Assembly (NCBI GenBank): GCA_009775605.1
Contig: VSPV01000032.1
Coordinates: forward strand, 1 to 21,513
Direction: 5' to 3'
Source of the DNA: Paramuribaculum sp.
GTDB lineage: Bacteria > Bacteroidota > Bacteroidia > Bacteroidales > Muribaculaceae
Length of the DNA: 21,513 nt
Every line of letters starts with the position of its first letter. Positions within the stretch are counted from its first letter, which is position 1. Below are positions 6,253 to 15,054 of this stretch, piece after piece. The translations under genes and the position numbers were made by a program. A model generated the notes under the pieces. That model was given only the letters and a program-made list of their open reading frames with translations, made no database searches and was not told where the DNA came from.

Positions 6253-7296
6253 ATGAATCGTATTGTTATATCAGCCATGGCTTTAGCGGGTCTGGCGATG
6301 TTACTTGCGGCGCCTCGGAGCGTTGCCTGCTCGAGGGTAGTCTATCCCGGCGACAGCGCTCTTTATATCGTAGGACGTTCGCTTGACTGGAAGACGCCAA
6401 TACCCACGAATCTTTATGTTTATCCTTCCGGCATCACCAAGAAGAGCCATGATCTTCCCGGGGCTTTCAGCTGGACGTCGAAATACGGGGCGGTTTATGC
6501 CGTGAGCTATGATGGCGGAATTACCGAAGGCATGAATGAGAAAGGGCTGGTGGTTAACGGTCTGTTCTGCAAGGGGACGGTGTATAATAATGAACGGACA
6601 GAGAAAAATCCTCCCATGTCGCTGGCCGTATTCGTGGCATGGATGTTGGACCTTAACGAGACTACGGATCAGGTGGTGAAAATGATTCGCTCGACATCAT
6701 TCAGCATAAGCGGTGCGACGTTCGACGGCGGAACGGTTTCGGCTCTCCACTGGGGGATTACCGACAGGTTCGGCAAAACGGCAATTCTTGAATTCGATCA
6801 CGGGAAGATAGACATATATGAAGGCGACAGTCTTTATGTGCTGACCAATGACCCTCCCTATCCCCAGATGACGGCCATAAACGATTACTGGAAGAAAATC
6901 GGAGGTGCCGACATGCTGCCGGGCACGGTAAAGAGCCCCGACCGCTTTGTGCGCGCTTCATTTTTCGACAATAATGTGGAGCATACCGGTGAAGCAGCTC
7001 TCGGCACGTCGATAACCCGGAGCATTCTCATGAACGTATCGGTTCCGTTCCACTATACGGTTGACGGAGACCCCAATGTGTCTTCAACCCAGTGGCGCAC
7101 CTATGCAAATCTTCGCGACCGGCTGTATTATTTCGACAACGTGACGGCACTCGGGGTTTATTACATTGACCTCAAAAAGTGTAACCTGAGCAAAGGCGCT
7201 CCGATAATGAAGATTGACAATACGAAGATGGCCGATGCCGTAGGTGAGGCAAATTCGCGGCTCAGGGTTTCACCTCCTTTCAAACCTATGTATTAA
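6253..7296 (+). CDS. Secreted linear amide C-N hydrolase, choloylglycine hydrolase family (bile salt hydrolase / penicillin V acylase type)
   Basis: This 347-residue N-terminal-nucleophile hydrolase cleaves linear amides such as glycine- or taurine-conjugated bile acids. A signal peptide spans residues 1-25 (hydrophobic core AMALAGLAMLLAA, then PRSVA). Cleavage before C26 would leave the catalytic cysteine as the mature N-terminus, as in exported Bacteroidota members. Further family residues are R42 and D45 in GRSLDW, spaced 16 and 19 after the cysteine as in clostridial bile salt hydrolase (Cys2, Arg18, Asp21). N199 in VLTNDPPYP is spaced 173 after it, as with Asn175. N102 in VVNGLF and R231 in SPDRFVRASF are probable counterparts of Asn82 and Arg228. 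Location is probably periplasmic. The gene for an outer-membrane protein starts 22 bases after the stop. Whether bile salts, penicillin V or other N-acyl amides are the substrate cannot be read from sequence. Confidence 0.92.
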   Translation: MNRIVISAMALAGLAMLLAAPRSVACSRVVYPGDSALYIVGRSLDWKTPIPTNLYVYPSGITKKSHDLPGAFSWTSKYGAVYAVSYDGGITEGMNEKGLVVNGLFCKGTVYNNERTEKNPPMSLAVFVAWMLDLNETTDQVVKMIRSTSFSISGATFDGGTVSALHWGITDRFGKTAILEFDHGKIDIYEGDSLYVLTNDPPYPQMTAINDYWKKIGGADMLPGTVKSPDRFVRASFFDNNVEHTGEAALGTSITRSILMNVSVPFHYTVDGDPNVSSTQWRTYANLRDRLYYFDNVTALGVYYIDLKKCNLSKGAPIMKIDNTKMADAVGEANSRLRVSPPFKPMY

Positions 7297-7317
7297 ATTC
7301 GCGGTGTGAAATTCCGC

Positions 7318-8481
7318 ATGAAAATATCACTGACGGGTATAATCGTGGCTTTTGCGGCCATGATTATACCCGCCGGCTGTATTTATGCTCAGAGTCCGGA
7401 ATGCGCGATGCCGGTGGAAAATGTGATGGCTACTGACAGCGCGGAGCAAGACTCCCGTTCCGTTGAATTCGTCGGGATGCCGTGGTGGCGGCAACTTATT
7501 GCAAACGGATTCCATATCAATGACCCGAGGGTCCGTTATCCAGCTTTTCCGCGGTTCCTGGTAAAAGTCTACGACTGGGGTGACCGTGTGTTCAACAGCT
7601 ATGATCCGGAATATGTGGTAGGTACGGGTAAGAACTGGAAGGTGATGGCCAAGAACTACAACTGGTTTGAATCCTATATGCTTATGTATTCATTCGACGA
7701 CAGGCTTAACATACGCTCGCAATTCTATACCGATATAGGCGCTTATCTCAACTTTATGGCTGTAAGCGTCGGATACACGGCCAAGATAGGGAATCTTTTC
7801 GGCAAGGGGCGAAGCCCGCGCACAAATTTTAATTTCAGTTTCACCTGTTCCCGTTTTCAGGGGTCGTTCGACCTGACCACCACCAAGGGCAATACGCATA
7901 TAACGCGCCTCGGCAATTATAACGGAGGCAAGCATATCTATGTGCCTTTCCACGATATCAGTCAACGGTCAATGAATGGCCATGTGCTTTATTTCTTCAA
8001 TAACTACCGTTATTCCCATGCGGCGGCTTATTGCTTCTCGAAATATCAGCTTAAGAGCGCCGGAACGTGGGTGGGCGGAGCCGGGTTCAACTATCAGGAC
8101 ATAGAAATGGATTTCGAAAGCCTCCCGGATGAAATGAAATCATATCTTCCGGGAAAGCAGACAAAATATACGTTCAAATACTGCGATTATGTGGCTTACG
8201 GAGGCTATGCGTATAATTTCGTTCTAAAGCCCCGCAGATGGCTTATCAACGTGATGGGTGTTCCGGCTGTGGGATATCGCCATGCCTATTCGCAGTCAAA
8301 CGTAGGGAGCAAAAGCATGTTTGCTCTCAACGGTAATTTCAGTTGTGCGGCGGTCTATAATCACAAGGCTTTGTTCGCGTCGGTCAACGCCAACGTGAAA
8401 GCCCATGTCTATTTCGGAGGTGATTATACCTTTTTCAACTCCCTTTTCTCAACTTCGTTTACGGTCGGAGCGCGTTTCTGA
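7318..8481 (+). CDS. DUF4421 family outer-membrane beta-barrel protein
   Basis: This 387-residue protein has an N-terminal signal peptide (MKISLTGIIVAFAAMIIPAGCIYA), a linker, then a DUF4421 domain from about residue 55. The domain includes the family-typical DPEYVVGTGKNWKVMAKNYNW and YLNFMAVSVGYTAKIGNLFGKG. It continues in alternating aromatic beta-strands to a C-terminal VGARF; a terminal F is the usual outer-membrane assembly signal. Function is unknown for the family. It follows the choloylglycine-hydrolase-family gene with a 21-base gap, so the two are probably co-transcribed. The ATG at 7318 was preferred because it directly precedes the signal peptide; a GTG at 7306 would add four residues. 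A PAGC sequence near residue 21 resembles a weak lipobox, but a barrel with standard signal cleavage is more likely. Confidence 0.85.
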   Translation: MKISLTGIIVAFAAMIIPAGCIYAQSPECAMPVENVMATDSAEQDSRSVEFVGMPWWRQLIANGFHINDPRVRYPAFPRFLVKVYDWGDRVFNSYDPEYVVGTGKNWKVMAKNYNWFESYMLMYSFDDRLNIRSQFYTDIGAYLNFMAVSVGYTAKIGNLFGKGRSPRTNFNFSFTCSRFQGSFDLTTTKGNTHITRLGNYNGGKHIYVPFHDISQRSMNGHVLYFFNNYRYSHAAAYCFSKYQLKSAGTWVGGAGFNYQDIEMDFESLPDEMKSYLPGKQTKYTFKYCDYVAYGGYAYNFVLKPRRWLINVMGVPAVGYRHAYSQSNVGSKSMFALNGNFSCAAVYNHKALFASVNANVKAHVYFGGDYTFFNSLFSTSFTVGARF

Positions 8482-8498
8482 TTCGCCGCCGCAGCCGG

Positions 8499-8894
8499 TT
8501 ATTCGTAGAGATAGAATATTCGCTCCATCAGGCGCCATTTCTCGGATGACGTAAGGCCGGGCACTACTTTCTGAAAAGAGCCTACATATTCTTCCCATTC
8601 GGCCTGACGTGGCAGGGTGTTGAGCCGTTGCATTGCGGAGTCCCAGTCAAAATCCAGTGGTGTCTCCACTATCATGAAAAGCCTCGAACCGAGGATATAA
8701 AGTTCCATTTCAAGGATGCCTACCTCACGGATGCCCCGGATGATTTCCGGCCACGCGTGTCCTTCGCTGTGGCGTCGGCGGTATTCGGCTATGAGTTCTG
8801 GGTTTTCTTTCAGGTCAAGCGTCTGGCAATAACGTTTCACGGGCTGGTGGAACTGTTTCACGGGATAGCCCTGGCTGGGATTTTCAGTTTTCAT
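8499..8894 (-). CDS. L-rhamnose mutarotase family protein (DUF718)
   Basis: This 131-residue dimeric alpha/beta-barrel-type protein belongs to the RhaM/YiiL family, which speeds alpha/beta anomer exchange of L-rhamnose and related sugars. The family motif is at residues 36-50: AEYRRRHSEGHAWPE, with Y38 and H42 matching the catalytic Tyr18/His22 spacing of E. coli RhaM and the invariant W48-P49-E50. The strand GILEMELYILGSRLFMIVE follows as expected. About 20 extra N-terminal residues precede the core. The start is the ATG at 8892-8894, which overlaps the end of the DUF4924 gene by 11 bases, suggesting translational coupling. A longer frame to 8987 lies wholly inside that gene and was rejected. 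In gut Bacteroidota such proteins may act on fucose as well; the substrate is not determined. Confidence 0.87.
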   Translation of the reverse strand: MKTENPSQGYPVKQFHQPVKRYCQTLDLKENPELIAEYRRRHSEGHAWPEIIRGIREVGILEMELYILGSRLFMIVETPLDFDWDSAMQRLNTLPRQAEWEEYVGSFQKVVPGLTSSEKWRLMERIFYLYE

Positions 8895-9438
8895 GTTTGA
8901 AAAGATTGTCGTTTTCGTCAAGTTTGAAGTCATGGGCCAGAAGGCCGATAAATTTTGAAATCTGGGTGATTGCTTTAGCCGTCTCATGGGTAATCTCTTT
9001 TCCGGAGAGACGCAGCATCAGCATTCCGTAGAGAGCATTGAAACACGTTTCTATCTCTCCGGTCTTATCCTCCCCGGCCTTGGCTCGCAGTTCCACGATG
9101 TAGGGGAGTGTGCGGTAGAATTCGGCGGTGTAGTCGGCAAAGCGCGGGTCGGCAAGTAAAGCGCGGTGGAGGTCGGCAAGCTGTATTATCACGTTTTTGT
9201 TCAGCTGGAGATGCCCTTTCTTTTCCACACCTTCGCGCCGCATCATGTCGATGAGCGATTCGTACCACTGGGCCATTTCCTCTTTCTGTGCGTCGGTCAG
9301 ACCCTGATAACGGTCAATCACATTGGCCCGTATCTTGTCGAGATCAAGGGAGTTGGCGCGTATTATGTCCTCAATCTGCCACATATACAGCAGATATTCG
9401 GCTATATTTTCCTTTCGTTTCTGGGATGCGATATACAT
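8884..9438 (-). CDS. DUF4924 family protein
   Basis: This 184-residue, mainly helical cytosolic protein has the characteristic Bacteroidota DUF4924 N-terminus MYIASQKRKENIAEYLLYMWQ. Helices with DRYQGLTDAQKEEMAQWYESLI, HLQLNKNVIIQLADLHRALL and FYRTLPYIVELRAK follow. No catalytic motif, membrane segment or signal peptide is visible, and no function is known for the family. It lies 46 bases downstream of nrdG and overlaps the mutarotase gene by 11 bases, all on one strand. It may belong to an nrdD-nrdG-DUF4924-mutarotase transcript, with no clear promoter or terminator in the gaps. The ATG at 9436-9438 gives the conserved family start. Confidence 0.85.
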   Translation of the reverse strand: MYIASQKRKENIAEYLLYMWQIEDIIRANSLDLDKIRANVIDRYQGLTDAQKEEMAQWYESLIDMMRREGVEKKGHLQLNKNVIIQLADLHRALLADPRFADYTAEFYRTLPYIVELRAKAGEDKTGEIETCFNALYGMLMLRLSGKEITHETAKAITQISKFIGLLAHDFKLDENDNLFKHEN

Positions 9439-9484
9439 TGTAACAATGGTTTTAAAGTATAAACGGCCGGGAAGCCCTGATGGT

Positions 9485-9982
9485 TTAGAAATCTGATTCC
9501 CAAAGAGAAATCTTTCCTTGGCCGGTTTTTCTCACATCTATGAGTCTCTGGTTGTACGATCCCTTGAAAATCAGCGATGTGTCGCGAAGCGGGAGCATGA
9601 ACGGGCCGTCGACAATCACATCGATGTAGTCAAGCAACGGGCGCCGCTGTGGGTCGGAAAGAAGGTGCTCGTATGTATATCCCGTGTAGCACCACAGATC
9701 AAGACCGAGGGCTTTGACGCCTTTTAAGAGGGAAAGAAGAGCCTGGCTATCCTGTTGCAGCGGGTCGCCGCCCGACAGTGTCACCGGCATGTTGTTTTCA
9801 GCAATATGCTGAAGAAGCTGTGCTACGGTGGTAGGCGTCCCTCCTTTCGGGTCCCATGATTCGGGGTTGTGGCACCCCGGGCAATGGTGGTCGCATCCTG
9901 CGAAATATATGGAAGTACGGAGCCCCGGTCCGTCGACCGAGGTTCCGTCTATGATGTCCAGTACGTTCAGCGTCTGCTCCAT
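9485..9982 (-). CDS. nrdG: Anaerobic ribonucleoside-triphosphate reductase activating protein
   Basis: This 165-residue radical-SAM activase generates the glycyl radical on NrdD using S-adenosylmethionine and a [4Fe-4S] cluster. The cluster motif C-x3-C-x2-C is at C30, C34 and C37 (AGCDHHCPGCHNPESWD). The SAM-binding VTLSGGDPLQQ segment lies about 55 residues further on. Further family features are GLDLWCYTGYTYE and IDVIVDGPFM. Length is normal. The start is the ATG at 9980-9982, ten bases after the nrdD stop; a longer frame from 10036 would overlap nrdD and adds residues not seen in the family. Probably translated from the nrdD transcript. Confidence 0.96.
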   Translation of the reverse strand: MEQTLNVLDIIDGTSVDGPGLRTSIYFAGCDHHCPGCHNPESWDPKGGTPTTVAQLLQHIAENNMPVTLSGGDPLQQDSQALLSLLKGVKALGLDLWCYTGYTYEHLLSDPQRRPLLDYIDVIVDGPFMLPLRDTSLIFKGSYNQRLIDVRKTGQGKISLWESDF

Positions 9983-9992
9983 CGTCCGGAAG

Positions 9993-12200
9993 TTATTTGT
10001 GGACCACGCGGTCGTTGAGTTCGGCAAGCTTGGCATTGTTCCAGCGGTCGGTAGTGCCTACGAGGTAGCCGGTGATGCGCTGCAGCTTGTCTATGTGTGT
10101 GCCTCCGCATTTGGGGCATTTCTCCAGCCCTTCGGTGGCGTCCTCGTAGCCGCAGTCCATGCAGCGGTTGCGGTTATGGTTCACGGAGCAATAGCCGATG
10201 TTGTATTTGTCCATGAGGTCTACAATGTCGGCCACGGCTTTGGGATTGTGTGTGGCGTCCCCGTCAATCTCCACGTAGAATATATGGCCTCCGCCTGTGA
10301 GGGCATGGTAGGGAGCCTCCACCTGGGCTTTGTGCTCGGGTGAGCAGTGATAATAAACCGGAACGTGGTTGGAGTTAGTGTAATAAATCTTGTCGGTGAT
10401 TCCGGGGAGCACGCCGAAGCTTTTGCGGTCGCGTATGGTGAACTTTCCCGAGAGGCCTTCGGCGGGCGTGGCGAGAATAGAGAAGTTGTGTTCGTATTTT
10501 TCGTTGAATTCGTTGACGCGGCTTCGCATGTGAGAAACGATTTTCAGACCGAGTTTCTGCGCTTCCTCGCTTTCACCATGATGTTTTCCCACAAGGGCCA
10601 CAAGACATTCGGCAAGACCGATGAATCCTATGCCCAGCGTGCCCTGATTGATTACGCTCTCTATGGTCTCGGTGCCGGAGAGTTTTTCGCTTCCGTTCCA
10701 TAGTTTCGACATGAGCAGCGGGAACTGCTTGGCGAGAGCTGTTTTCTGGAAGTTGTAGCGGTCGCAGAGCTGACGGGCGGTGATGTCGAGCACCTTGTCG
10801 AGTTTCGAGAAAAATTTGTCGATGCGTTCCTGCTTGTCTTTCACCATCATACATTCTATGGCCAGACGCACGATGTTGATTGTGGAGAAACTAAGATTAC
10901 CTCGTCCTATGGAGGTCTTTTCACCGTAGCGGTTCTCGAACACACGGGTGCGGCAACCCATCGTTGCTACCTCATATTTGTAGCGCTCGGGGTCGTCGGG
11001 GGTCCATTTCTCGTGGTAGTTGAACGTGGCGTCGAGATTCACGAAGTTGGGGAAGAAACGTCGTGCAGTGACTTTGCAGGCGAGCTTGTAAAGGTCGTAG
11101 TTGCGGTCTTCGGGCAGATAGCTCACGCCGCGTTTCTTTTTCCATATCTGAATCGGGAAAATGGCGGTTGCGCCGTTGCCCACGCCCTCGTAAGTGGAGT
11201 TGAGGAGTTCGCGTATCACGCAGCGACCCTCGGCCGATGTGTCGGTACCGTAGTTGATGGAGCTGAACACAACCTGATTGCCGCCACGCGAATGGATGGT
11301 GTTCATATTGTGGATAAATGCCTCCATTGCCTGGTGAACGCGGTCAACGGTTTTGTTCATGGCGTGCTGAAGCAATCTTTCGTCACCCTCCATTCCGTCG
11401 AGAGGCTTTTTCAGATAATCATCGAGCTTGATATCGTAGAAGCGTGAAAGATCGCGGCCCGAGAGCTCTTCGAGCTGTTTGATTTCCTCGATGAACGATG
11501 AGCGCACGAAGGGAGCCAGATAGAAGTCAAATGCAGGGATGGCCTGACCGCCGTGCATTTCGTTCTGGGCTGTTTCGAGCGAGATGCAGCAGATGATGCT
11601 TGCGGTCTCGATTCGTTTTGCGGGGCGTGATTCGCCGTGTCCTGCCGAGAATCCCTTTGAAAGAATGCGGTCCATGGGGTGCTGCACGCAGGTGAGGCTC
11701 TTGGTGGGGTAGTAGTCCTTGTCGTGGATATGGAGGTAGCCGGAGCGCACGGCATCGCGGGCTTCCTGCGAAAGAAGATAGTCGTCAACAAAGGGCTTGG
11801 TGGTCTCGCTCGCGAATTTCATCATCATTCCCGCAGGGGAATCGGTGTTCATATTGGCGTTCTCGCGCGTGATGTCGTTGCTTTTGGCCTCGATGATTTC
11901 CAGGAACATGTCGCGGGTCTTGGCGCGGCGAGCGATGCTTCGCTGGTCGCGATATGCTATATAGCGTTTCGCCACTTCCTTGCGGGGGGAGTTCATGAGC
12001 TCCACTTCCACGCGGTCCTGAATCTCTTCAACTGTCATGCGTTCGTCGCCGGTGACGCCTATGCGGTCGGCTATTTTTTGAATGAGGGCTTCGTCTTCGC
12101 CACACTCGGTCTGAAGCATGGCTTTTCGGATGGCGGCTTTGATTTTTTCTTCATTATAGCCTACCACGCGTCCGTCGCGTTTGATGACAGTCTGTATCAT
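9993..12200 (-). CDS. nrdD: Class III anaerobic ribonucleoside-triphosphate reductase
   Basis: This 735-residue glycyl-radical enzyme makes deoxyribonucleotides without oxygen. A single N-terminal ATP-cone (residues 1 to about 92, beginning MIQTVIKRDGRVVGYNEEKI) provides allosteric control. The central ten-stranded barrel follows, with family stretches such as CVQHPMDRILSKGF and HGGQAIPAFDFYLAPFV. Near the C-terminus are the zinc-binding cysteines C680, C683, C695 and C698, then the radical motif RITGYLVGT with G711. The enzyme needs NrdG, encoded ten bases downstream. A well-formed promoter lies upstream at 12274-12305. The oxygen-sensitive class suits a strict anaerobe. Nothing is missing. 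The ATG at 12198-12200 starts the cone directly. Confidence 0.98.
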   Translation of the reverse strand: MIQTVIKRDGRVVGYNEEKIKAAIRKAMLQTECGEDEALIQKIADRIGVTGDERMTVEEIQDRVEVELMNSPRKEVAKRYIAYRDQRSIARRAKTRDMFLEIIEAKSNDITRENANMNTDSPAGMMMKFASETTKPFVDDYLLSQEARDAVRSGYLHIHDKDYYPTKSLTCVQHPMDRILSKGFSAGHGESRPAKRIETASIICCISLETAQNEMHGGQAIPAFDFYLAPFVRSSFIEEIKQLEELSGRDLSRFYDIKLDDYLKKPLDGMEGDERLLQHAMNKTVDRVHQAMEAFIHNMNTIHSRGGNQVVFSSINYGTDTSAEGRCVIRELLNSTYEGVGNGATAIFPIQIWKKKRGVSYLPEDRNYDLYKLACKVTARRFFPNFVNLDATFNYHEKWTPDDPERYKYEVATMGCRTRVFENRYGEKTSIGRGNLSFSTINIVRLAIECMMVKDKQERIDKFFSKLDKVLDITARQLCDRYNFQKTALAKQFPLLMSKLWNGSEKLSGTETIESVINQGTLGIGFIGLAECLVALVGKHHGESEEAQKLGLKIVSHMRSRVNEFNEKYEHNFSILATPAEGLSGKFTIRDRKSFGVLPGITDKIYYTNSNHVPVYYHCSPEHKAQVEAPYHALTGGGHIFYVEIDGDATHNPKAVADIVDLMDKYNIGYCSVNHNRNRCMDCGYEDATEGLEKCPKCGGTHIDKLQRITGYLVGTTDRWNNAKLAELNDRVVHK

Positions 12201-12273
12201 TGTGTATGGTGGATTTTATTATAAATTCTGGATTAATATGCCTGTTGGCAACGAGGGAGTTCTAAAGTCAATG

Positions 12274-12305
12274 CAAAGGTGGAAAATTACTTTAAATCAT
12301 CCAAA
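12274..12305 (-). promoter_or_regulatory. Promoter of nrdD-nrdG
   Basis: On the minus strand, TTTG (complement of 12302-12305) is followed after exactly 20 bases by CACCTTTG (complement of 12274-12281). This matches the Bacteroidota TTTG-N19-21-TAnnTTTG arrangement except for the first T. The leader would be about 65 bases. Confidence 0.65.
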
Positions 12306-12326
12306 TATTATTACAGGAAAATATTG

Positions 12327-12353
12327 TAAAAGTTTTGTTTTGGAAAACTTTTA
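12327..12353. repeat. Inverted repeat between nrdD and menD
   Basis: TAAAAGTTTT (12327-12336) and AAAACTTTTA (12344-12353) are perfect 10-base inverted repeats around a 7-base centre. The right arm is part of TTTTGGAAAACTTTT (12338-12352), which recurs as TTTTGGGAAACTTTT at 12402-12416 with one mismatch. Position between two divergent promoters suggests an operator or a bidirectional hairpin. Confidence 0.55.
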
Positions 12354-12465
12354 AAGCCTGTTGGAAAATTAATCGTCTTATTTGTAATGAAATATAAAAT
12401 ATTTTGGGAAACTTTTGTGTCTGAACTATTGGGAAAGATTCTTGAAATTGTTATTTTGACTGTGT

Positions 12466-12498
12466 GTTGCGGATATGGAATTTTTCTTGCTAAATTTG
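12466..12498 (+). promoter_or_regulatory. Promoter of the menDBCE operon
   Basis: GTTG (12466-12469) is followed after 21 bases by TAAATTTG (12491-12498), a full TAnnTTTG -7 match with a 3-of-4 -33 box. The expected transcript starts about 13 bases before the ATG at 12518. This makes menD the first gene of the operon. Confidence 0.65.
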
Positions 12499-12517
12499 CA
12501 ATTACAATCCTTTGATT

Positions 12518-14206
12518 ATGTACAAGTCTTCTTCTTCAATCCAGAGTGCGACAGCCGATATTCTTGCGGCTCATGGTGTCCGAGATGTGATTGTGTCGCC
12601 CGGTTCACGCAATGCCTCGATAATAGAGGCCATGAGTGAGTCGTCGCATTTCCGGATTACGAGGGTGGTGGATGAAAGGTCGGCCGGGTTCATCGGACTG
12701 GGAATTGCGTCCATCACGAATCGCCCCGTGGCAGTTGTGTGCACGTCAGGGACCGCACTGCTGAACTACGCGCCTGCTCTCGCCGAGGCTTATTACAGAA
12801 ACATACCCCTGATATGCGTTTCTGCTGACCGTCCGGCCGAATGGATAGACCAGAACGACTCACAGACCATGCGGCAGCCGGGTGCGTTGGCCAACGTTGT
12901 CAAGGGCACTTACGATATCGGTCGTGGGGCAGGCGAGGACTCTATGTGGGAGGCCGAGCGGCTGCTGAACGACGCCATGTTTACGGCTCTCGACGAGGTA
13001 AGAGGGCCGGTGCATGTGAATATACATCTGCCCGACTGTGCCTCCGAGTGCATGGAATCCGATTCCGGTGAGGCGAGAATCATCGAGATGCTTCCTTCGC
13101 GAAGGGATATCACCTACAATGATGCCGGGCGGTTGGCCGAAACCATATCCTCGACTTCAAAGGTGATGGTTCTCTGCTCGTGTGCCGCTCCCGATAGCGG
13201 GCTTATGCAGGCATTAACTTCATTGTCAAAATTGGACAATATCGTGGTGCTTGCGGAAAGAGTGTCAAACGTGTCTGTACGTGATGCGGTGTTCGCTCCT
13301 GAAGCTGTAATAGGCTCCATGGACGAGGAGAAGAAAAGCGAGATGGCTCCCGAACTTCTGATAACAATAGGGGGTGCTCCGATTTCGGCCGGTCTTAAAA
13401 AATATCTCAGACAATATTCTCCCGCACGGCACTGGAATCTCGGCTACACGCGGGCGGTCATAGACTGCTATAAGGCTCTCACTCTCCGTATCGAGGCTGA
13501 TCCAGCCATGGTCCTTGCCAAGATTGCAAAACAGATGCCGGAGAGTTCCGTCGGCGGTGACTATTTCAGAAAATGGAATGTTGCATACGAAAGAGCGCGC
13601 AGCCTCATCCAAGGGTATGCGTCGCGTGCGCCCTGGAGCGATTTCAAGGCTATGGGATTCATAGCCTCGCAGATTCCCGCGCGGTGGAACATTCAGCTGT
13701 CAAACGGAATGGCTGTGAGATATTTCGAGCTGCTTTCCGTTGGCCGCTATCACAGGGCGGACTGTAACCGAGGGGTGAGCGGAATTGACGGGTGTACGTC
13801 CACTGCCGTGGGTGCGGCGATGGCCTACAATGACACAACGCTGCTTATCACGGGCGACATGAGCGCGGCCTACGATCTCGGAGGTCTGGCTCTGGCGCGT
13901 GAAGCGGAACGGCTTAAGATAGTGGTGCTGTGCAATTCGGGCGGCAATATTTTCAGGACGATCAGGGCTACACGTGAACTGACCGTATGCGAGCCTTATC
14001 TTGCCTCGATGCCTGAGCTTCCGCTGCGATCGCTTGCCCAGGCATACGGCATGGGCTTTTATGAGGCTTCGGATGAAGCGGAGCTGCGGGAAGCCTGGCG
14101 TGGGTTCGCGGCCCACAGTGGCCCGGCAATACTTGCCGTAAACACTTCGCCGCAGATTTCCGCGGAAGTTTACCGGGGCTTCTTTGGTTTTATGAGCAAA
14201 AATTGA
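12518..14206 (+). CDS. menD: SEPHCHC synthase (MenD)
   Basis: This 562-residue thiamine-diphosphate enzyme joins isochorismate and 2-oxoglutarate to give SEPHCHC, the first committed menaquinone intermediate. The N-terminal pyrimidine-binding domain has [15 protein letters not shown] near residues 24-38 and the cofactor-activating E53 in [13 protein letters not shown], followed by [20 protein letters not shown]. The C-terminal diphosphate-binding domain has [16 protein letters not shown] and the metal-binding [15 protein letters not shown]. Length matches the family. The ATG at 12518 was chosen; an upstream TTG at 12512 would add two residues and is less likely. It is first in menD-B-C-E. The isochorismate synthase gene menF, often just upstream in Bacteroidota, is not in this window. 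Confidence 0.96.
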   Translation: MYKSSSSIQSATADILAAHGVRDVIVSPGSRNASIIEAMSESSHFRITRVVDERSAGFIGLGIASITNRPVAVVCTSGTALLNYAPALAEAYYRNIPLICVSADRPAEWIDQNDSQTMRQPGALANVVKGTYDIGRGAGEDSMWEAERLLNDAMFTALDEVRGPVHVNIHLPDCASECMESDSGEARIIEMLPSRRDITYNDAGRLAETISSTSKVMVLCSCAAPDSGLMQALTSLSKLDNIVVLAERVSNVSVRDAVFAPEAVIGSMDEEKKSEMAPELLITIGGAPISAGLKKYLRQYSPARHWNLGYTRAVIDCYKALTLRIEADPAMVLAKIAKQMPESSVGGDYFRKWNVAYERARSLIQGYASRAPWSDFKAMGFIASQIPARWNIQLSNGMAVRYFELLSVGRYHRADCNRGVSGIDGCTSTAVGAAMAYNDTTLLITGDMSAAYDLGGLALAREAERLKIVVLCNSGGNIFRTIRATRELTVCEPYLASMPELPLRSLAQAYGMGFYEASDEAELREAWRGFAAHSGPAILAVNTSPQISAEVYRGFFGFMSKN

Positions 14207-14228
14207 CAAACAATACACATACATTATT

Positions 14229-15053
14229 ATGGAAAAGATAGAATGGAAAACCATCAAGGAGTATGAAGATATCCTGTTCCAGCAGTTTGAAGGAATAGCT
14301 AAGATTACTATAAACCGTCCGCAGGTCTATAACGCATTCCGTCCGCAGACCAACCGCGAGATGCTCGATGCCATGGCCTATTGCCGTGAGGCAAGCGATA
14401 TCGGTGTGGTTGTGCTCACCGGCGCCGGTGACAAGGCGTTCTGTTCAGGAGGCGACCAGAAGGTGAAGGGTGTGGGTGGTTATATTGACGAGAACGGTGT
14501 GCCCCGTCTCAACGTTCTTGACCTTCATAAAGCCATACGATCCATTCCCAAGCCTGTGATTGCCATGGTCAACGGCTATGCTATCGGTGGCGGCTGTGTG
14601 CTTACGGTTGTCTGCGACCTTACCATCGCATCGGAAAACGCCCGTTTCGGCCAGACCGGCCCGAAAGTCGGGAGCTTTGATGCAGGCTTCGGCTCGACGT
14701 ATCTTGCGCGGTGCGTGGGCCAGAAGAAAGCCCGCGAAATCTGGTTCCTTTGCCGCCAGTATACGGCCCGCGAGGCCGAGGCTATGGGCATGGTCAATAA
14801 GGTAGTGGCTCCCGAGCAGCTCGAGGCCGAAACGGTTGACTGGTGCCGCACTATTCTCAAACGCAGTCCGATGGCTGTGCGCATGATCAAGCGCGCTCTT
14901 AACGCCGAACTCGACGGACAGCGAGGCATGATGGAATTTGCCGGAGATGTGACCCTGCTTTATTATCTGATGGAAGAGGCTCAGGAAGGCAAGAATGCTT
15001 TCCTTGAAAAGCGCGAGCCTGATTTTGGCAAGTTCCCTAAATTCCCGGGCTAA
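14229..15053 (+). CDS. menB: 1,4-dihydroxy-2-naphthoyl-CoA synthase (MenB)
   Basis: This 274-residue crotonase-fold enzyme closes the naphthoquinone ring from o-succinylbenzoyl-CoA. Typical landmarks are [16 protein letters not shown] near 27-41, the oxyanion-hole segment [11 protein letters not shown] near 71-81, [12 protein letters not shown] near 114-124, and [15 protein letters not shown] near 141-155, where D151 corresponds to the catalytic aspartate. The C-terminal [15 protein letters not shown] is also family-typical. It starts 22 bases after menD; menC begins one base after its stop. Nothing is unusual. Confidence 0.97.
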   Translation: MEKIEWKTIKEYEDILFQQFEGIAKITINRPQVYNAFRPQTNREMLDAMAYCREASDIGVVVLTGAGDKAFCSGGDQKVKGVGGYIDENGVPRLNVLDLHKAIRSIPKPVIAMVNGYAIGGGCVLTVVCDLTIASENARFGQTGPKVGSFDAGFGSTYLARCVGQKKAREIWFLCRQYTAREAEAMGMVNKVVAPEQLEAETVDWCRTILKRSPMAVRMIKRALNAELDGQRGMMEFAGDVTLLYYLMEEAQEGKNAFLEKREPDFGKFPKFPG

Positions 15054-15054
15054 G

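Larger units (their letters stand above)
12201..12517. other. Divergent regulatory region nrdD/menD
   Basis: These 317 AT-rich bases hold no gene. They contain the nrdD promoter (12274-12305, minus), the 10-base inverted repeat, a 15-base direct repeat at 12338-12352 and 12402-12416, a TTACA-N9-TGTAA dyad at 12311-12329, and the menD promoter (12466-12498, plus). Confidence 0.6.

Noticed and set aside
7306..7317. GTG start for the DUF4421 gene
   Set aside because: The ATG at 7318 directly precedes the signal peptide and is the stronger start codon.
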